This document shows, piece by piece, positions 48,865 through 58,118 of a stretch of 64,000 nt of DNA. This DNA comes from Arthrobacter sp. FW306-2-2C-D06B. GTDB taxonomy: Bacteria > Actinomycetota > Actinomycetes > Actinomycetales > Micrococcaceae. The notes under the pieces were generated by a model. That model was given only the letters and a program-made list of their open reading frames with translations, did no database searches and was not told the DNA's origin. Position 1 is the stretch's first letter. Every line of letters begins with the position of its first letter. The position numbers were made by a program, and so were the translations under genes. The stretch covers positions 2,294,001 to 2,358,000 of the forward strand of contig NZ_CP084560.1 of assembly GCF_021789175.1 (NCBI RefSeq), written 5' to 3'.

Positions 48865-49755
48865 TCACACTCCACCTGCAGTGGGTGCGGCTTGAGGTTG
48901 TTCTGCCAGTTCCTGCGTGGCGGCCCAGCTCGCGAGGAGTCGCAGGGCATCTGCTGAGGGGGAACCAGGTTCTGCAGGGTAGATAAACAGGGAGAGGCCG
49001 GTGTCCGCTGACAACTCCATCGCTTCGAACAGCAACCGGAGTTCGCCCACCACAGGGTGATGGAAATGCTTGAAGCCGCTGTAGTGGCGGCGCACGTTGT
49101 GTGCTGCCCAGCGAGTGCGGAATTCATCGCTGCGGGTGGAAAGCTCTCCTACGAGGTCGCTCAGTCCGCGGTCGAAGGGATCGCGGCCGGCCTCGGTGCG
49201 CAAGATGGCCACCATGTTGTTGGCAGCGAGCTCCCAATCCGGGAAGAACCTCCGGGCCCGCTCCTCATCCAGGAAAATGAAGCGCGCGTAGTTGGCCGGC
49301 CGGACCGGGTCGACGTACATCTCCGAATGCAATGCGCGGCCGAGCCTGTTGGCGGCGAGGATGTCCATGCGTGCGTTGCGGACAAACGCCGGCGCGTCAG
49401 TGATGGCGTCGAGGGCAAACTGGACGCTCGGCCGCAGATTTTGCGGCGCAGATCGACGCTGCCTCTTGCTTGTTCCTGCGGCCCGGGCCAGATCGAACAG
49501 ATGTGCACGCTCAGCTTCGTCGAGGTGCAACGCCCTGGCCAATGCTTCCAGGACGCTTTCAGACACTCCCGCAAGGTTTCCCCGTTCGAGGCGGGTGTAA
49601 TACTCAACGCTTACCCCGGCCAGGGTTGCGACTTCTCCGCGACGGAGTCCGGGTACGCGCCGGTTTCCCCCCGACGTCGGCAGCCCCGCCTGTTCGGGGG
49701 TGATCTTCGCTCGCCGGGAAGCAAGGAATTCGCGGGCGTCGTTCCGGTTGTCCAT
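48865..49755 (-). CDS. XRE-family regulator with MmyB-like ligand domain
   Basis: 296 residues. The N-terminal helix-turn-helix (FLASRRAKITPEQAGLP, RVPGLRRGEVATLAGVSVEY and YTRLERGNLAGVSESVLEAL) is joined to the MmyB-like domain found in many actinobacterial regulators (LLAANRLGRALHSE-type segment as ILAANRLGRALH, ARFIFLDEERARRFFPDWE, HHPVVGELRLLFEAMELSAD). Such regulators often control a divergent oxidoreductase gene; here only a very small frame lies upstream on the same strand. The ATG has a poor ribosome site. Confidence 0.88.
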   Translation of the reverse strand: MDNRNDAREFLASRRAKITPEQAGLPTSGGNRRVPGLRRGEVATLAGVSVEYYTRLERGNLAGVSESVLEALARALHLDEAERAHLFDLARAAGTSKRQRRSAPQNLRPSVQFALDAITDAPAFVRNARMDILAANRLGRALHSEMYVDPVRPANYARFIFLDEERARRFFPDWELAANNMVAILRTEAGRDPFDRGLSDLVGELSTRSDEFRTRWAAHNVRRHYSGFKHFHHPVVGELRLLFEAMELSADTGLSLFIYPAEPGSPSADALRLLASWAATQELAEQPQAAPTAGGV

Positions 49756-49837
49756 GCGATCAACGATAGTGACGTTTGAGCGCTTTGAGGGAGTCCCTAC
49801 CAGTACCTCTATCAGCCGGAGTTTCCCCGGCGTCCTG

Positions 49838-49990
49838 CTAGAAAATGTGGAAATCGCCGGCGTCGGCGTTCGCGGACGGGTACACCACAGGTTCCCGCCC
49901 CAGCTCAAGCAGGACGTCGTTGATGCTCATTTGTCCGTCGAGTTGGACGGCCGGGACGAAGGCGGTTTCGGATTCGACTTCAGCGGTCAT
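49838..49990 (-). CDS. Possible 50-residue protein upstream of the MmyB-type regulator
   Basis: A short frame reads MTAEVESETAFVPAVQLDGQ and ends ADAGDFHIF before TAG. It is acidic, with no membrane segment or cysteines. Composition looks coding (VQLDGQMSINDVLLELGREP), but the ribosome site is weak and the length gives little statistical support. It could be a remnant of a larger gene or a genuine small protein co-transcribed with the regulator 82 bp downstream. Confidence 0.35.
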   Translation of the reverse strand: MTAEVESETAFVPAVQLDGQMSINDVLLELGREPVVYPSANADAGDFHIF

Positions 49991-50079
49991 GGATCGATCT
50001 TATGCGCGGCGGGGCCCACGGACACGATGAACACGCGGCCATAAGCCCAAGACGCCGGACGCTGTTTTGTGTTCGAGGA

Positions 50080-50946
50080 TCACGGCTTCTGGGATGCTGC
50101 CGCGGAGGGGGAGAGGTCGGATAGCGTGAGCGGATGTGTCGGAGCCTCCGGGAAGGAGTGGCTGATGGTCACGCCTAGATCCGGATTGATGTGCACCAAC
50201 GCACCGCCGGGCAGCGCTCTCCACTCCGGATTGTCATCCATCGGTTCAGTGGCGATGAGGACGTGTCCGGAATGGGCCAAGTCCTTGCTGTGGGCGCGGA
50301 TGCGGGAGCTCCGCGCGTCCAGGGGAGCCGCCTCCTCGGAACGGGCGGCCAACCGTTCCAGAATGTGCAGTTCATGCGTGTCCGGATACCTGACCGCCCA
50401 AACGTCGCTCGCCGTCGTCAGGATCAGGTTCAAGCTGAACACTGGGAGCTCCTTCGCGATCCAGCTGATCGCTTGGGTGATACCTTCGCCGACGTCGCCA
50501 TCTGCGCGCCTGCTCTCCGCGGTGATCAATGCGAAGAGGCGTTCACTGTCTGTCTGGCCCTTGACCAGATCCGAAACCCCGAACTCCGCCAGCCGTTGAT
50601 CGAGCCGTTCCAGATCGCCGAAAGCCCCGTTGTGGGCGAACAACCTCCCGTCCTGCTCGAACGGATGCGTGTTGACCATGGTGTGCGCGCCAGTGCTGGC
50701 ATACCGCACATGGGCCAGGAACGTCGTGCTTTTCAGCACCCGCGCCTCACGCGCGAAGGCGTGATCCTCCCATGCGGCAAGCGGCTGCTTGGCGACATGG
50801 GCCTTACCGTCACTGTCGAAGGTGCCTATGCCGGCGCCGTCGGGCTCGCGCCGGCTCTGGTCAGAGAGACTGTCCGGAGCGTCCAAGAGCCAGAAAGTGG
50901 CGCGGACTGCCTGCGAACCGGCATGCAAGCCGAAAAGTCGGCACAT
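50080..50946 (-). CDS. Class II glutamine amidotransferase (YafJ/GATase_6 type)
   Basis: 288 residues with the Ntn-type glutaminase fold. The initiator Met is directly followed by Cys2 (MCRLFGLHAGS), which becomes the N-terminal nucleophile. THPFEQDGRLFAHNGAFGDL supplies the glutamine-binding loop and TDSERLFALITAES the conserved Asp region. No synthase domain is attached, so it either donates ammonia to an unidentified partner or is a stand-alone amidohydrolase, as for EgtC-like proteins, but no ergothioneine gene is near. AAGGACG precedes the ATG. It follows the glutamate decarboxylase gene by 43 bp. Confidence 0.9.
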   Translation of the reverse strand: MCRLFGLHAGSQAVRATFWLLDAPDSLSDQSRREPDGAGIGTFDSDGKAHVAKQPLAAWEDHAFAREARVLKSTTFLAHVRYASTGAHTMVNTHPFEQDGRLFAHNGAFGDLERLDQRLAEFGVSDLVKGQTDSERLFALITAESRRADGDVGEGITQAISWIAKELPVFSLNLILTTASDVWAVRYPDTHELHILERLAARSEEAAPLDARSSRIRAHSKDLAHSGHVLIATEPMDDNPEWRALPGGALVHINPDLGVTISHSFPEAPTHPLTLSDLSPSAAASQKP

Positions 50947-50989
50947 GGCACACGTCCTTCCTTGAAGCGCCTGGCGTTGAAGGCGCTGG

Positions 50990-52391
50990 CTAGTGGTGGA
51001 ACGCCTGGGTTTGCCCGCCGGCCGGCATCGGTGAGGTGAGGCCGTCCAAGTAGGCCACTTCCTTCTTGAGATCGGCCAGGAAACTGGATGCGAGGTCTCG
51101 TGTGAACCCGTTGCGGACAACGATCCGCTGGACCGTGATCTCGCTCAATCCGTCCGGCATGGGGTATGCGGGGACGAGCCATCCATTCATCCGCAGCCGT
51201 TCGGACAAGTGGTGAAGGTTCCAGTTCTCCGTGTAGCCGTCGGTGAGCTGCCAAGCGAAGACCGGAATGTCCGATCCGTCGCTCCACAAAGTAAATGGCT
51301 CCATCGCCCCTATCTCACTCGATAGATAGAGCGCCACATCCCGGGAGGTTGCCTGAACGGATTTGTATCCCTCGTATCCGAGCCGGAGGAACAGGTAGTA
51401 CTGAAGCAGCACTTGGGCGCCGGGCCGCGAGAAGTTGAGGGCGAAGCTCGGCATGTTCCCTCCGAGGTAGCTGACATGGAAGATCAGGTCCTCGGGGAGC
51501 GCTTGCTCGTCCCGCCAAATGATCCAGCCAAGGCCGGGATAGACCAAGCCGTACTTGTGGCCGGACGTGTTGATCGAGGCAACCCTCGGCAGACGGAAGT
51601 CCCAGACAGTCTCCCTCTGCAGGAAGGGCGCAACCATCGCTCCGGAGGCGCCGTCGACGTGGATCGGAACATCAAAGCCGTGCTTATCCTGGATCTCGTC
51701 CAGCGCGGCCGAAATTTTTTCCACGGGTTCATAGACCCCCGTATAGGTCACTCCCATGATGGCTATAACGCCAATGGTGTTCTCGTCCACGTACTTGTCC
51801 AGCTCGTAGCCGTCCAGCATTTGGTGTTCCTTCGACACCGGAACGTACCTGGCCTCCACGTCCCAGTAGTTGCAGAACTTCTCCCAGCAGACCTGCACTG
51901 CCGAACTGAGGACCAGGTTGGGTTTGTCGGTGGAAAAACCGGCCGCCCGCCGCGCATGCTGCCAGCGACGCTTCAAGGCCAGGCCGCCCAGCATGCATGC
52001 CTCGGAAGAACCGATCGTGGAGGTCCCAACGGACTTGGCGGGATCGGGGGCGTTCCACAAGTCGGCGAGCATCCGCCAGCAGCGGGTCTCGATCAAAGCC
52101 GTCTGGGGGGTATTCGTCCTTGTCGATCATGTTCTTGTCGAACGTTTCTGCATACAGCTTTGACGCTTCCGGTTCCATCCACGTTCCAACGAACGTTGCC
52201 AGGTTCAAGCGGGAGTTGCCGTCCAGCATGGCTTCGTCGTGGACAACCTGATAGGCAGTCGAAGGAAGGGACTCACCGTCGGGCATGGTGAACCGTGGAA
52301 AAATACTGGATTCTCCTGGTCGGCTGAACACCGGGTTCAGCTCAACAGCAGTGTCGGGTTCATGGGCTGATGTTCGGTGTGACCTACTGAT
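50990..52391 (-). pseudogene. gadB: Glutamate decarboxylase with a frameshift and abnormal start
   Basis: PLP-dependent enzyme that turns glutamate into GABA using a proton. The upstream segment reads LNLATFVGTWMEPEASKLYA then KNMIDKDEYP; the following bases have a run of six G on the plus strand (52105-52110) where five would continue the frame as QTALIETRCWRMLADLWNAP. The rest is intact, with STIGSSEACMLGG, HVDGASGAMVAPF and the PLP lysine in INTSGHKYGLVYPG. Removing one base gives 466 codons from an ATC at 52391 that sits 6 nt after AAGGAG, the length of Escherichia coli GadB; no ATG, GTG or TTG is there. First usable start would be GTG 52331. Confidence 0.85.
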
Positions 52392-52614
52392 GGTTCGCTC
52401 CTTTGACTCGCCGCTGCGACGGCCGTTGCTGTGGCATGGGCCGCCAAGGCCCCACGCTACCGTGGGCGGCCGCCGTGCCCAAGCCCCGGCGAAGCCGCGC
52501 CGCCTGAGTGGGCGCCACCGACCATTCCTGCTCCGCCATGGTGCCAAAGTGGCTCCTGGTGCATAATCGCAGGGGACGAAGCTCTCTCTCTCTCAGCGAG
52601 CGTAGGAGGCACCA

Positions 52615-54210
52615 ATGTCGATGCAGGACACTCCAGAAGATCGACCGCCTGAGGAAACGCAAAGCGTTCCGCTGCCAGGATCTGACCGGGCTCCCGCTCC
52701 GGGCGTCCGGGACGTTCTCGGTCCCGTCGATCCTTCCCGTCGGATCGAGGCGACGGTCATCCTCAGGCGCCAGGAAGAGATGCCCGAAGTTCCGTCCGCT
52801 GCGCTTTCGCGGGACGAACTAGCCTCCCGGTACGGCGCGTCGGCAGCAGACCTCGATCTCGCTGCGCGCACCTTCGCCGACCTCGGTCTCGACGTCGTGG
52901 AGTCGGACGCGGCCAGCCGCAGGATTCGGCTGTCTGGAACCGTGGAACGGATGAGCAGCATCTTCGGTACGTCCCTTGACGAGCTGACGAGCCGAAGCCC
53001 GGACGGCACCGCTGTCACCCACCGGCACCGCACCGGAGGCCTTCAAGTACCTGCAGATCTCGACGGCGTCGTCGTCGCCGTCCTCGGCCTTGACGACCGG
53101 CCGCAGGCCCGGGCCCATTTCCGCGCCATTTCCCTGGCCTCTGCCGGAACCAGCTACACCCCGCCCCAGCTGGGAAAGATCTACAACTTTCCTGAGGGAA
53201 CGGACGGAACGGGCCAAACCGTTGCCATCCTTGAGCTGGGCGGCGGCTACGGACAGCAGGACCTTGACGCCTACTTCCAAGGCCTCGGCATGGCCACGCC
53301 GAGCGTCACCGCTGCGGGAGTCGACGGCGGAGCGAACCGGCCCGGGCAGGATCCGGCGGGCGCCGACGGGGAAGTCCTGCTCGACGTCGAAGTGGTCGGC
53401 GCCTTGGCGCCCAAGGCCAAAATTGTGGTCTATTTCGCTCCCAACACCGACGCCGGCTTCCTGGACGCGATTGTCGTAGCCTCTCATGCAAATCCGGCGC
53501 CGGCCGCGATCAGCATCAGTTGGGGCCAGAGCGAAGACGCCTGGACTGCCCAAGCCCGGACGGCTTTCGACCAGGCACTGGCCGACGCCGCGGCCCTCGG
53601 GGTAACGGTGACAGCCGCGGCCGGGGACAACGGCAGTGCGGACGGCGCCACGGACAACAAGGATCACGCCGATTTCCCGGCGTCGAGCCCGCATGTGCTG
53701 GCCTGCGGCGGAACCCGCCTTCAAGCGGACACCGCGACAGGCATCATCAGCGCGGAAACGGTCTGGAATGACGGCCCCAACTCGGCTACTGGCGGAGGTT
53801 ACAGCGACGTCTTTCCGGTTCCGTCCTGGCAGTCCGGCATCTCGGGGCACGCCAAGCACAAGAAGGCCGGAAGGGGCGTCCCGGATGTCAGCGGCGTCGC
53901 CGACCCGCAGACGGGTTACAAGGTACGCGTCGACGGGAAAGACATGGTGATCGGCGGAACCAGCGCGGTCGCACCGCTCTGGGCGGCCCTGGTTGCCCGT
54001 CTCGCGCAGGCCACTAACAGGCGCTTCGGGCTCATCCAGCCGCTGCTCTACCAAAACGGCACCCAACCGGCGTCGGGCTTCCACGACATCACCGCTGGTT
54101 CCAACGGAAGCTACCATGCCGCGACCGGCTGGGATCCCTGCACAGGCCTGGGCAGTCCGGACGGCAGTGCCCTCCTTGCATTGCTGCAAACCGGGGGCTC
54201 GGCTCGGTAG
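52615..54210 (+). CDS. S53-family serine-carboxyl peptidase (sedolisin/kumamolisin type)
   Basis: 531-residue peptidase precursor. An activation prodomain of about 150 residues (RRIEATVILRRQEEMPEVPS, ELASRYGASAADLDLAARTF, RHRTGGLQVPADLDG) precedes the catalytic domain. Catalytic residues: Glu253 and Asp257 in GEVLLDVEVV, the oxyanion Asp in AAAGDNGSADG, and Ser450 in GGTSAVAPLWAAL. The calcium site lies in HDITAGSNGSYHAATGWDPC. No signal peptide is visible, as in kumamolisin. These enzymes work at low pH. GTAGGAGG precedes the ATG. It stands divergent from glutamate decarboxylase, an acid-response function. Confidence 0.92.
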   Translation: MSMQDTPEDRPPEETQSVPLPGSDRAPAPGVRDVLGPVDPSRRIEATVILRRQEEMPEVPSAALSRDELASRYGASAADLDLAARTFADLGLDVVESDAASRRIRLSGTVERMSSIFGTSLDELTSRSPDGTAVTHRHRTGGLQVPADLDGVVVAVLGLDDRPQARAHFRAISLASAGTSYTPPQLGKIYNFPEGTDGTGQTVAILELGGGYGQQDLDAYFQGLGMATPSVTAAGVDGGANRPGQDPAGADGEVLLDVEVVGALAPKAKIVVYFAPNTDAGFLDAIVVASHANPAPAAISISWGQSEDAWTAQARTAFDQALADAAALGVTVTAAAGDNGSADGATDNKDHADFPASSPHVLACGGTRLQADTATGIISAETVWNDGPNSATGGGYSDVFPVPSWQSGISGHAKHKKAGRGVPDVSGVADPQTGYKVRVDGKDMVIGGTSAVAPLWAALVARLAQATNRRFGLIQPLLYQNGTQPASGFHDITAGSNGSYHAATGWDPCTGLGSPDGSALLALLQTGGSAR

Positions 54211-54257
54211 ACTGGTTGGTGTCCTTTACAACCGCAGGTTTCAAAGGAGGCTACACA

Positions 54258-54542
54258 ATGGCTGGATACTTTGAGCTGATCGACGGACCCGACGATGGGT
54301 ACAGGATTGCACTACGCGACGGCGACGGCGACATTCTGGCGATGTCTACAACTTTTACCACCAAACAGTCCGCTGTCCGCGGGATATCCACGCTCAGGGA
54401 GATCGCCGGAACCGCACTGGTCAAGGACAGAAGCCATGGCCGGTGGACCCCGTCCCTTGAGCGGCAGGCCCACCGCTTGCATCTGCTCCACCAACCGGCC
54501 TGGCGGAAACACGAAGTGAGAAGCGCCGCAGGCCGCCTGTAG
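54258..54542 (+). CDS. DUF1508 protein, third paralogue
   Basis: 94 residues. The first 60 are a DUF1508 unit: MAGYFELIDGPDDGYRIALR, DGDGDILAMSTTFTTKQSAV then GISTLREIAGTALVKDRS. The tail is basic and His-rich (RQAHRLHLLHQPAWRKHEVR). It shares the M-A-G-x-F-E-L start with the two other members but lacks their CAGMGL motif, so it is more distant. AGGAGG precedes ATG 54258. Function unknown. Confidence 0.75.
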   Translation: MAGYFELIDGPDDGYRIALRDGDGDILAMSTTFTTKQSAVRGISTLREIAGTALVKDRSHGRWTPSLERQAHRLHLLHQPAWRKHEVRSAAGRL

Positions 54543-54786
54543 CCCTGCGTTAGGGCAGTTTCGCGGACCGCACCACAGTCCAGACCCAGAGTCCTCCGTA
54601 TGACGTTGCACGGGTCGCAATCACGTATGCCAAAATGGCCGTCCTTCGCCGCGTCTCCTCGGCGAGAAACGGCAGGCCCGCGCCTGCTTTGGCTGCCCCA
54701 GCCGGAGCGGATACGATGGACAATGGCTGGCTGTGGTCCCCGTACGCCACAAGCTATGAAGCCTTATCAATGAATAGGAGACACCC

Positions 54787-56796
54787 GTGTCAGATGCCCA
54801 GCAGATCACCCTCATCGTCGATGGCGAAGAGACCAAGGTGACGGAAGGGACCACCGGCGCGGAACTCTTCTTCGAGCGCCGCGACGTCGTAGTGGCCCGT
54901 GTCGACGGCGAGCTCAAGGACCTTGACCAGGTGCTGCCCGAGGGTGCCCAGATTGACGGCATCACCATCGACTCGCCGGAGGGCCTGAACGTCCTGCGCC
55001 ACTCCACCGCACACGTGATGGCGCAGGCCGTGCAGCAGCTTCGTCCGGACGCCAAACTCGGAATCGGCCCCTACATCACAGACGGCTTCTACTTCGACTT
55101 CGACGTTGCCGAGCCCTTCACCCCCGAAGACCTGCGCCAGCTCGAGAAGATGATGCAGAAGATCATCAACCAGAACCAGAAGTTCGTGCGCCGCGTCGTC
55201 ACTGAAGACGAAGCCCGCGAAGCCATGAAGGGCGAGCCCTACAAGCTTGAGCTGCTGGGCAAAAAGAACGACGCCGCCGAAGCCGGCGAGGGCGTCAACG
55301 TCGAGGTGGGCGCCGGGGACATCACCATCTACGACAACGTGGACCGTAAGAGCGGTGACAGCGTCTGGTGCGATCTTTGCCGTGGCCCGCACTTGCCCAA
55401 CACCAAGCTGATCTCCAACGCCTTCGCCCTGACCCGCTCCTCGGCGGCATACTGGCTGGGCAACCAGAACAACCAGCAACTGCAGCGCATCTACGGCACC
55501 GCCTGGCCCACCAAGGATGCGCTGAAGGCCTACCAGGAGCGCATCGCCGAGGCCGAGCGCCGCGATCACCGCAAGCTCGGCGCGGAGCTTGACCTGTTTT
55601 CCTTCCCGGATGAGCTGGGCTCCGGCCTGCCGGTGTTCCACCCCAAGGGCGGGATTATCCGCAAGGCGATGGAGGACTATTCGCGCCAGCGTCACGTGGA
55701 CGCCGGGTACGAGTTTGTCTACACCCCGCACATCACCAAGGGACACCTCTACGAAGTCTCCGGCCACCTTGACTGGTACAAGGAGGGCATGTTCCCGGCG
55801 ATGCACATCGACGCGGAACTGAACGACGACGGCACCGTGCGCAAGCCCGGCCAGGACTACTACCTGAAGCCGATGAACTGCCCCATGCACAACCTGATCT
55901 TCCGGTCACGCGGCCGCTCCTACCGGGAACTGCCCCTTCGGCTCTTCGAATTCGGCTCCGTGTACCGCTATGAGAAGTCCGGTGTTGTCCACGGCCTGAC
56001 CCGCGTACGCGGCATGACACAGGACGACGCCCACATCTACTGCACCCGCGAGCAGATGAAGGACGAACTCACCACAACCCTGAACTTCGTCCTCGGCCTG
56101 CTCAAGGACTACGGACTGGACGACTTCTACCTTGAACTGTCCACCAAGAACGAAGACAAGTTCGTTGGCGAGGACGCCGCCTGGGAGGAAGCCACCCGCA
56201 CCTTGGCCGAAGTAGCCGAGGCCTCGGGGCTGGAGCTGGTCCCGGATCCGGGTGGAGCCGCGTTCTACGGTCCCAAGATCTCCGTGCAGGCGAAGGACGC
56301 GTTGGGCCGCACCTGGCAGATGTCCACCATCCAGCTCGACTTCAACCTGCCTGAGCGGTTCGAGCTGGAGTTCCAGGCTGCCGACGGCACCCGCCAGCGT
56401 CCGGTCATGATCCACCGGGCCTTGTTCGGCTCGGTAGAGCGCTTCATGGGCGTACTCACCGAACACTACGCGGGAGCTTTCCCGGCATGGCTCTCGCCCG
56501 TGCAGGTGGTCGGCATTCCGGTGGCGGAGGCGTTCAACGACTACATGTTCGACGTCGTCGGCCAGCTCAAGGCCGCGGGCATCCGTGCCGAGGTGGACAT
56601 TTCCTCGGACCGTTTCCCGAAGAAAATCCGCACTGCGAGCAAGGACAAGATTCCCTTCGTCCTTATTGCCGGGGGAGAGGACGCCGAGGCCGGTGCGGTG
56701 TCGTTCCGCTTCCGTGACGGCAGCCAAGACAACGGTGTACCCGTTGCCGAGGCCGTCCGAAGGATTGTCGACGCCGTCAAGAACCGCGAGAGCTGA
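54787..56796 (+). CDS. thrS: Threonyl-tRNA synthetase
   Basis: 669-residue class II synthetase charging tRNA-Thr. Domains in order: TGS (1-65), editing domain with [14 protein letters not shown] and [12 protein letters not shown], catalytic core with [16 protein letters not shown] holding the zinc Cys, [19 protein letters not shown] (motif 2) and [20 protein letters not shown] (motif 3), and the anticodon-binding domain from about residue 570. All editing and catalytic residues appear intact. The GTG start follows AGGAG. It begins a plus-strand run with the HIT protein and phosphatidylinositol-phosphate synthase, as in other actinobacteria. Confidence 0.98.
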   Translation: MSDAQQITLIVDGEETKVTEGTTGAELFFERRDVVVARVDGELKDLDQVLPEGAQIDGITIDSPEGLNVLRHSTAHVMAQAVQQLRPDAKLGIGPYITDGFYFDFDVAEPFTPEDLRQLEKMMQKIINQNQKFVRRVVTEDEAREAMKGEPYKLELLGKKNDAAEAGEGVNVEVGAGDITIYDNVDRKSGDSVWCDLCRGPHLPNTKLISNAFALTRSSAAYWLGNQNNQQLQRIYGTAWPTKDALKAYQERIAEAERRDHRKLGAELDLFSFPDELGSGLPVFHPKGGIIRKAMEDYSRQRHVDAGYEFVYTPHITKGHLYEVSGHLDWYKEGMFPAMHIDAELNDDGTVRKPGQDYYLKPMNCPMHNLIFRSRGRSYRELPLRLFEFGSVYRYEKSGVVHGLTRVRGMTQDDAHIYCTREQMKDELTTTLNFVLGLLKDYGLDDFYLELSTKNEDKFVGEDAAWEEATRTLAEVAEASGLELVPDPGGAAFYGPKISVQAKDALGRTWQMSTIQLDFNLPERFELEFQAADGTRQRPVMIHRALFGSVERFMGVLTEHYAGAFPAWLSPVQVVGIPVAEAFNDYMFDVVGQLKAAGIRAEVDISSDRFPKKIRTASKDKIPFVLIAGGEDAEAGAVSFRFRDGSQDNGVPVAEAVRRIVDAVKNRES

Positions 56797-56826
56797 CGAG
56801 CCGGACACCGTGGGGGGCAGGAAACA

Positions 56827-57432
56827 GTGCAGGAGAACACGGGCGTGACAGCTGAGTATCCGGGCGATGCCGAAGTGACTGACGACTTCGGCCTGGCAGG
56901 TGTTCCTGATGCCTTCCAGCGCTTGTGGACTCCGCACCGCCTGGCCTACATCAAGGGCGGGCAGAACCAGTTCGATAACGACGACTGCCCGTTCTGCGTA
57001 GCTCCAAGCCGCACGGACGAGGAGTCCCTCATCGTGCGGCGCGGCAAGACGTGCTACGTGGTGCTCAATTTGTTCCCTTACAACCCTGGTCATTTGCTGG
57101 TGTGTCCTTACCGGCACGTTCCGGACTACACGGACATCACAGTGCAGGAAACGGCGGAAATGGCAGAGCTCACGCAGACCGCTATGCGGGTGCTGCGAAA
57201 GGTGGCCAACCCGAGCGGCTTCAACCTGGGCATGAACCAAGGCGTGGCAGGCGGGGCGGGAATCGCCGCACACCTGCATCAGCACGTGGTTCCTCGCTGG
57301 GGTGGGGACGGAAACTTCTTCCCGATCATCGCCCAGACGAAGGCCATCACCCAGACCCTTGGCGAGGTTCGCCAGCAAGTGGCCGAGGCGTGGCCGGAAG
57401 AGTCGGATCTCTCCGGGGAGACGGATGCTTAA
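56827..57432 (+). CDS. HIT-family protein, Ap4A phosphorylase type
   Basis: 201 residues of the histidine-triad family, with AAHLHQHVVPRWGG (His149, His151, His153) at the active site and DDCPFCVAPS with two cysteines upstream. The order after thrS and before the phosphatidylinositol-phosphate synthase equals that of Mycobacterium tuberculosis Rv2613c, an Ap4A phosphorylase, so the same activity is inferred. AGGAAA precedes the GTG. Its 3' end overlaps the next gene by eight bases, showing translational coupling. Confidence 0.93.
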   Translation: MQENTGVTAEYPGDAEVTDDFGLAGVPDAFQRLWTPHRLAYIKGGQNQFDNDDCPFCVAPSRTDEESLIVRRGKTCYVVLNLFPYNPGHLLVCPYRHVPDYTDITVQETAEMAELTQTAMRVLRKVANPSGFNLGMNQGVAGGAGIAAHLHQHVVPRWGGDGNFFPIIAQTKAITQTLGEVRQQVAEAWPEESDLSGETDA

Positions 57433-58054
57433 TCGGCACGCCCGCGGGTTTTTCACCGGGCTGTTCTCGCCCCTTGCCCGATTCCTGCTTAGGGTTGGGG
57501 TCTCGCCCGACGCTGTCACCGTCGTCGGGACCGCCGGCGTAGTTCTCGGCGCCCTGATTCTCTACCCACTGGGCCAGCTCTGGTGGGGTTCGCTGCTGAT
57601 CGCCATTTTCGCGCTGTCCGACGTCGTGGACGGCATCATGGCAAGGGAGCAGGGACGCAGCGGACCGTGGGGAAACTTCCTCGACTCCACGCTGGACCGG
57701 CTGGCAGACGGCGCCATTTTCGCCGGCGTCGCAATCTGGTTCTTCACGGGCGGGGAGAACATTGCGATTGCCATCGCGTCCCTGGCCTGCCTGGTTCTCG
57801 GGATGGTGGTTTCGTACGCCCGCGCCAAGGCTGAATCATTGGGCTTCTACGCCAATGTGGGCATCGCCGAGCGTGCCGAACGGCTCATTTCGGTGCTCCT
57901 CGTCACCGGTCTGACCGGACTGGGGCTGCCTCCCATCGTCTTGCTGGTGACCCTTGTCATGCTCTCCGCCGCTACGGCCATCACAGTCGTCCAAAGGATG
58001 GCGGCCGTCCGCGAACAGGCGATGGCAGACGTCGACGGCGGGACGCCCGCTTAA
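57425..58054 (+). CDS. pgsA: Phosphatidylinositol phosphate synthase (CDP-alcohol phosphatidyltransferase)
   Basis: 209-residue integral membrane enzyme that joins CDP-diacylglycerol with inositol phosphate. The family motif is intact: DVVDGIMAREQG followed by GPWGNFLDSTLDRLAD (D-x2-DG-x2-AR-x8-G-x3-D-x3-D), holding the metal-binding aspartates. About six membrane segments are visible. By position after the HIT gene it corresponds to the actinobacterial Rv2612c-like enzyme at the head of phosphatidylinositol mannoside synthesis. ATG 57425 overlaps the HIT gene. The mannoside acyltransferase and PimA genes usually next are absent here. Confidence 0.92.
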   Translation: MLNRHARGFFTGLFSPLARFLLRVGVSPDAVTVVGTAGVVLGALILYPLGQLWWGSLLIAIFALSDVVDGIMAREQGRSGPWGNFLDSTLDRLADGAIFAGVAIWFFTGGENIAIAIASLACLVLGMVVSYARAKAESLGFYANVGIAERAERLISVLLVTGLTGLGLPPIVLLVTLVMLSAATAITVVQRMAAVREQAMADVDGGTPA

Positions 58055-58118
58055 GCGGTGTGATCACTTTGCTGCCCCGGCGCGTTTTGTGTCGGGGCAC
58101 GCTCACGTCCGGGTGAGG

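Noticed and set aside
54550..54750. A 66-codon minus-strand frame with a hydrophobic stretch upstream of thrS
   Set aside because: It lies in the likely promoter/leader region of thrS, has no good ribosome site and no recognised family; evidence too thin to list.
54543..54786. T-box or threonine-attenuation leader before thrS
   Set aside because: No T-box sequence, threonine-rich leader peptide or clear antiterminator structure could be seen.
55906..57519. A 537-codon minus-strand frame opposite thrS and the HIT gene
   Set aside because: Crosses two conserved genes in antisense; no recognisable motif.
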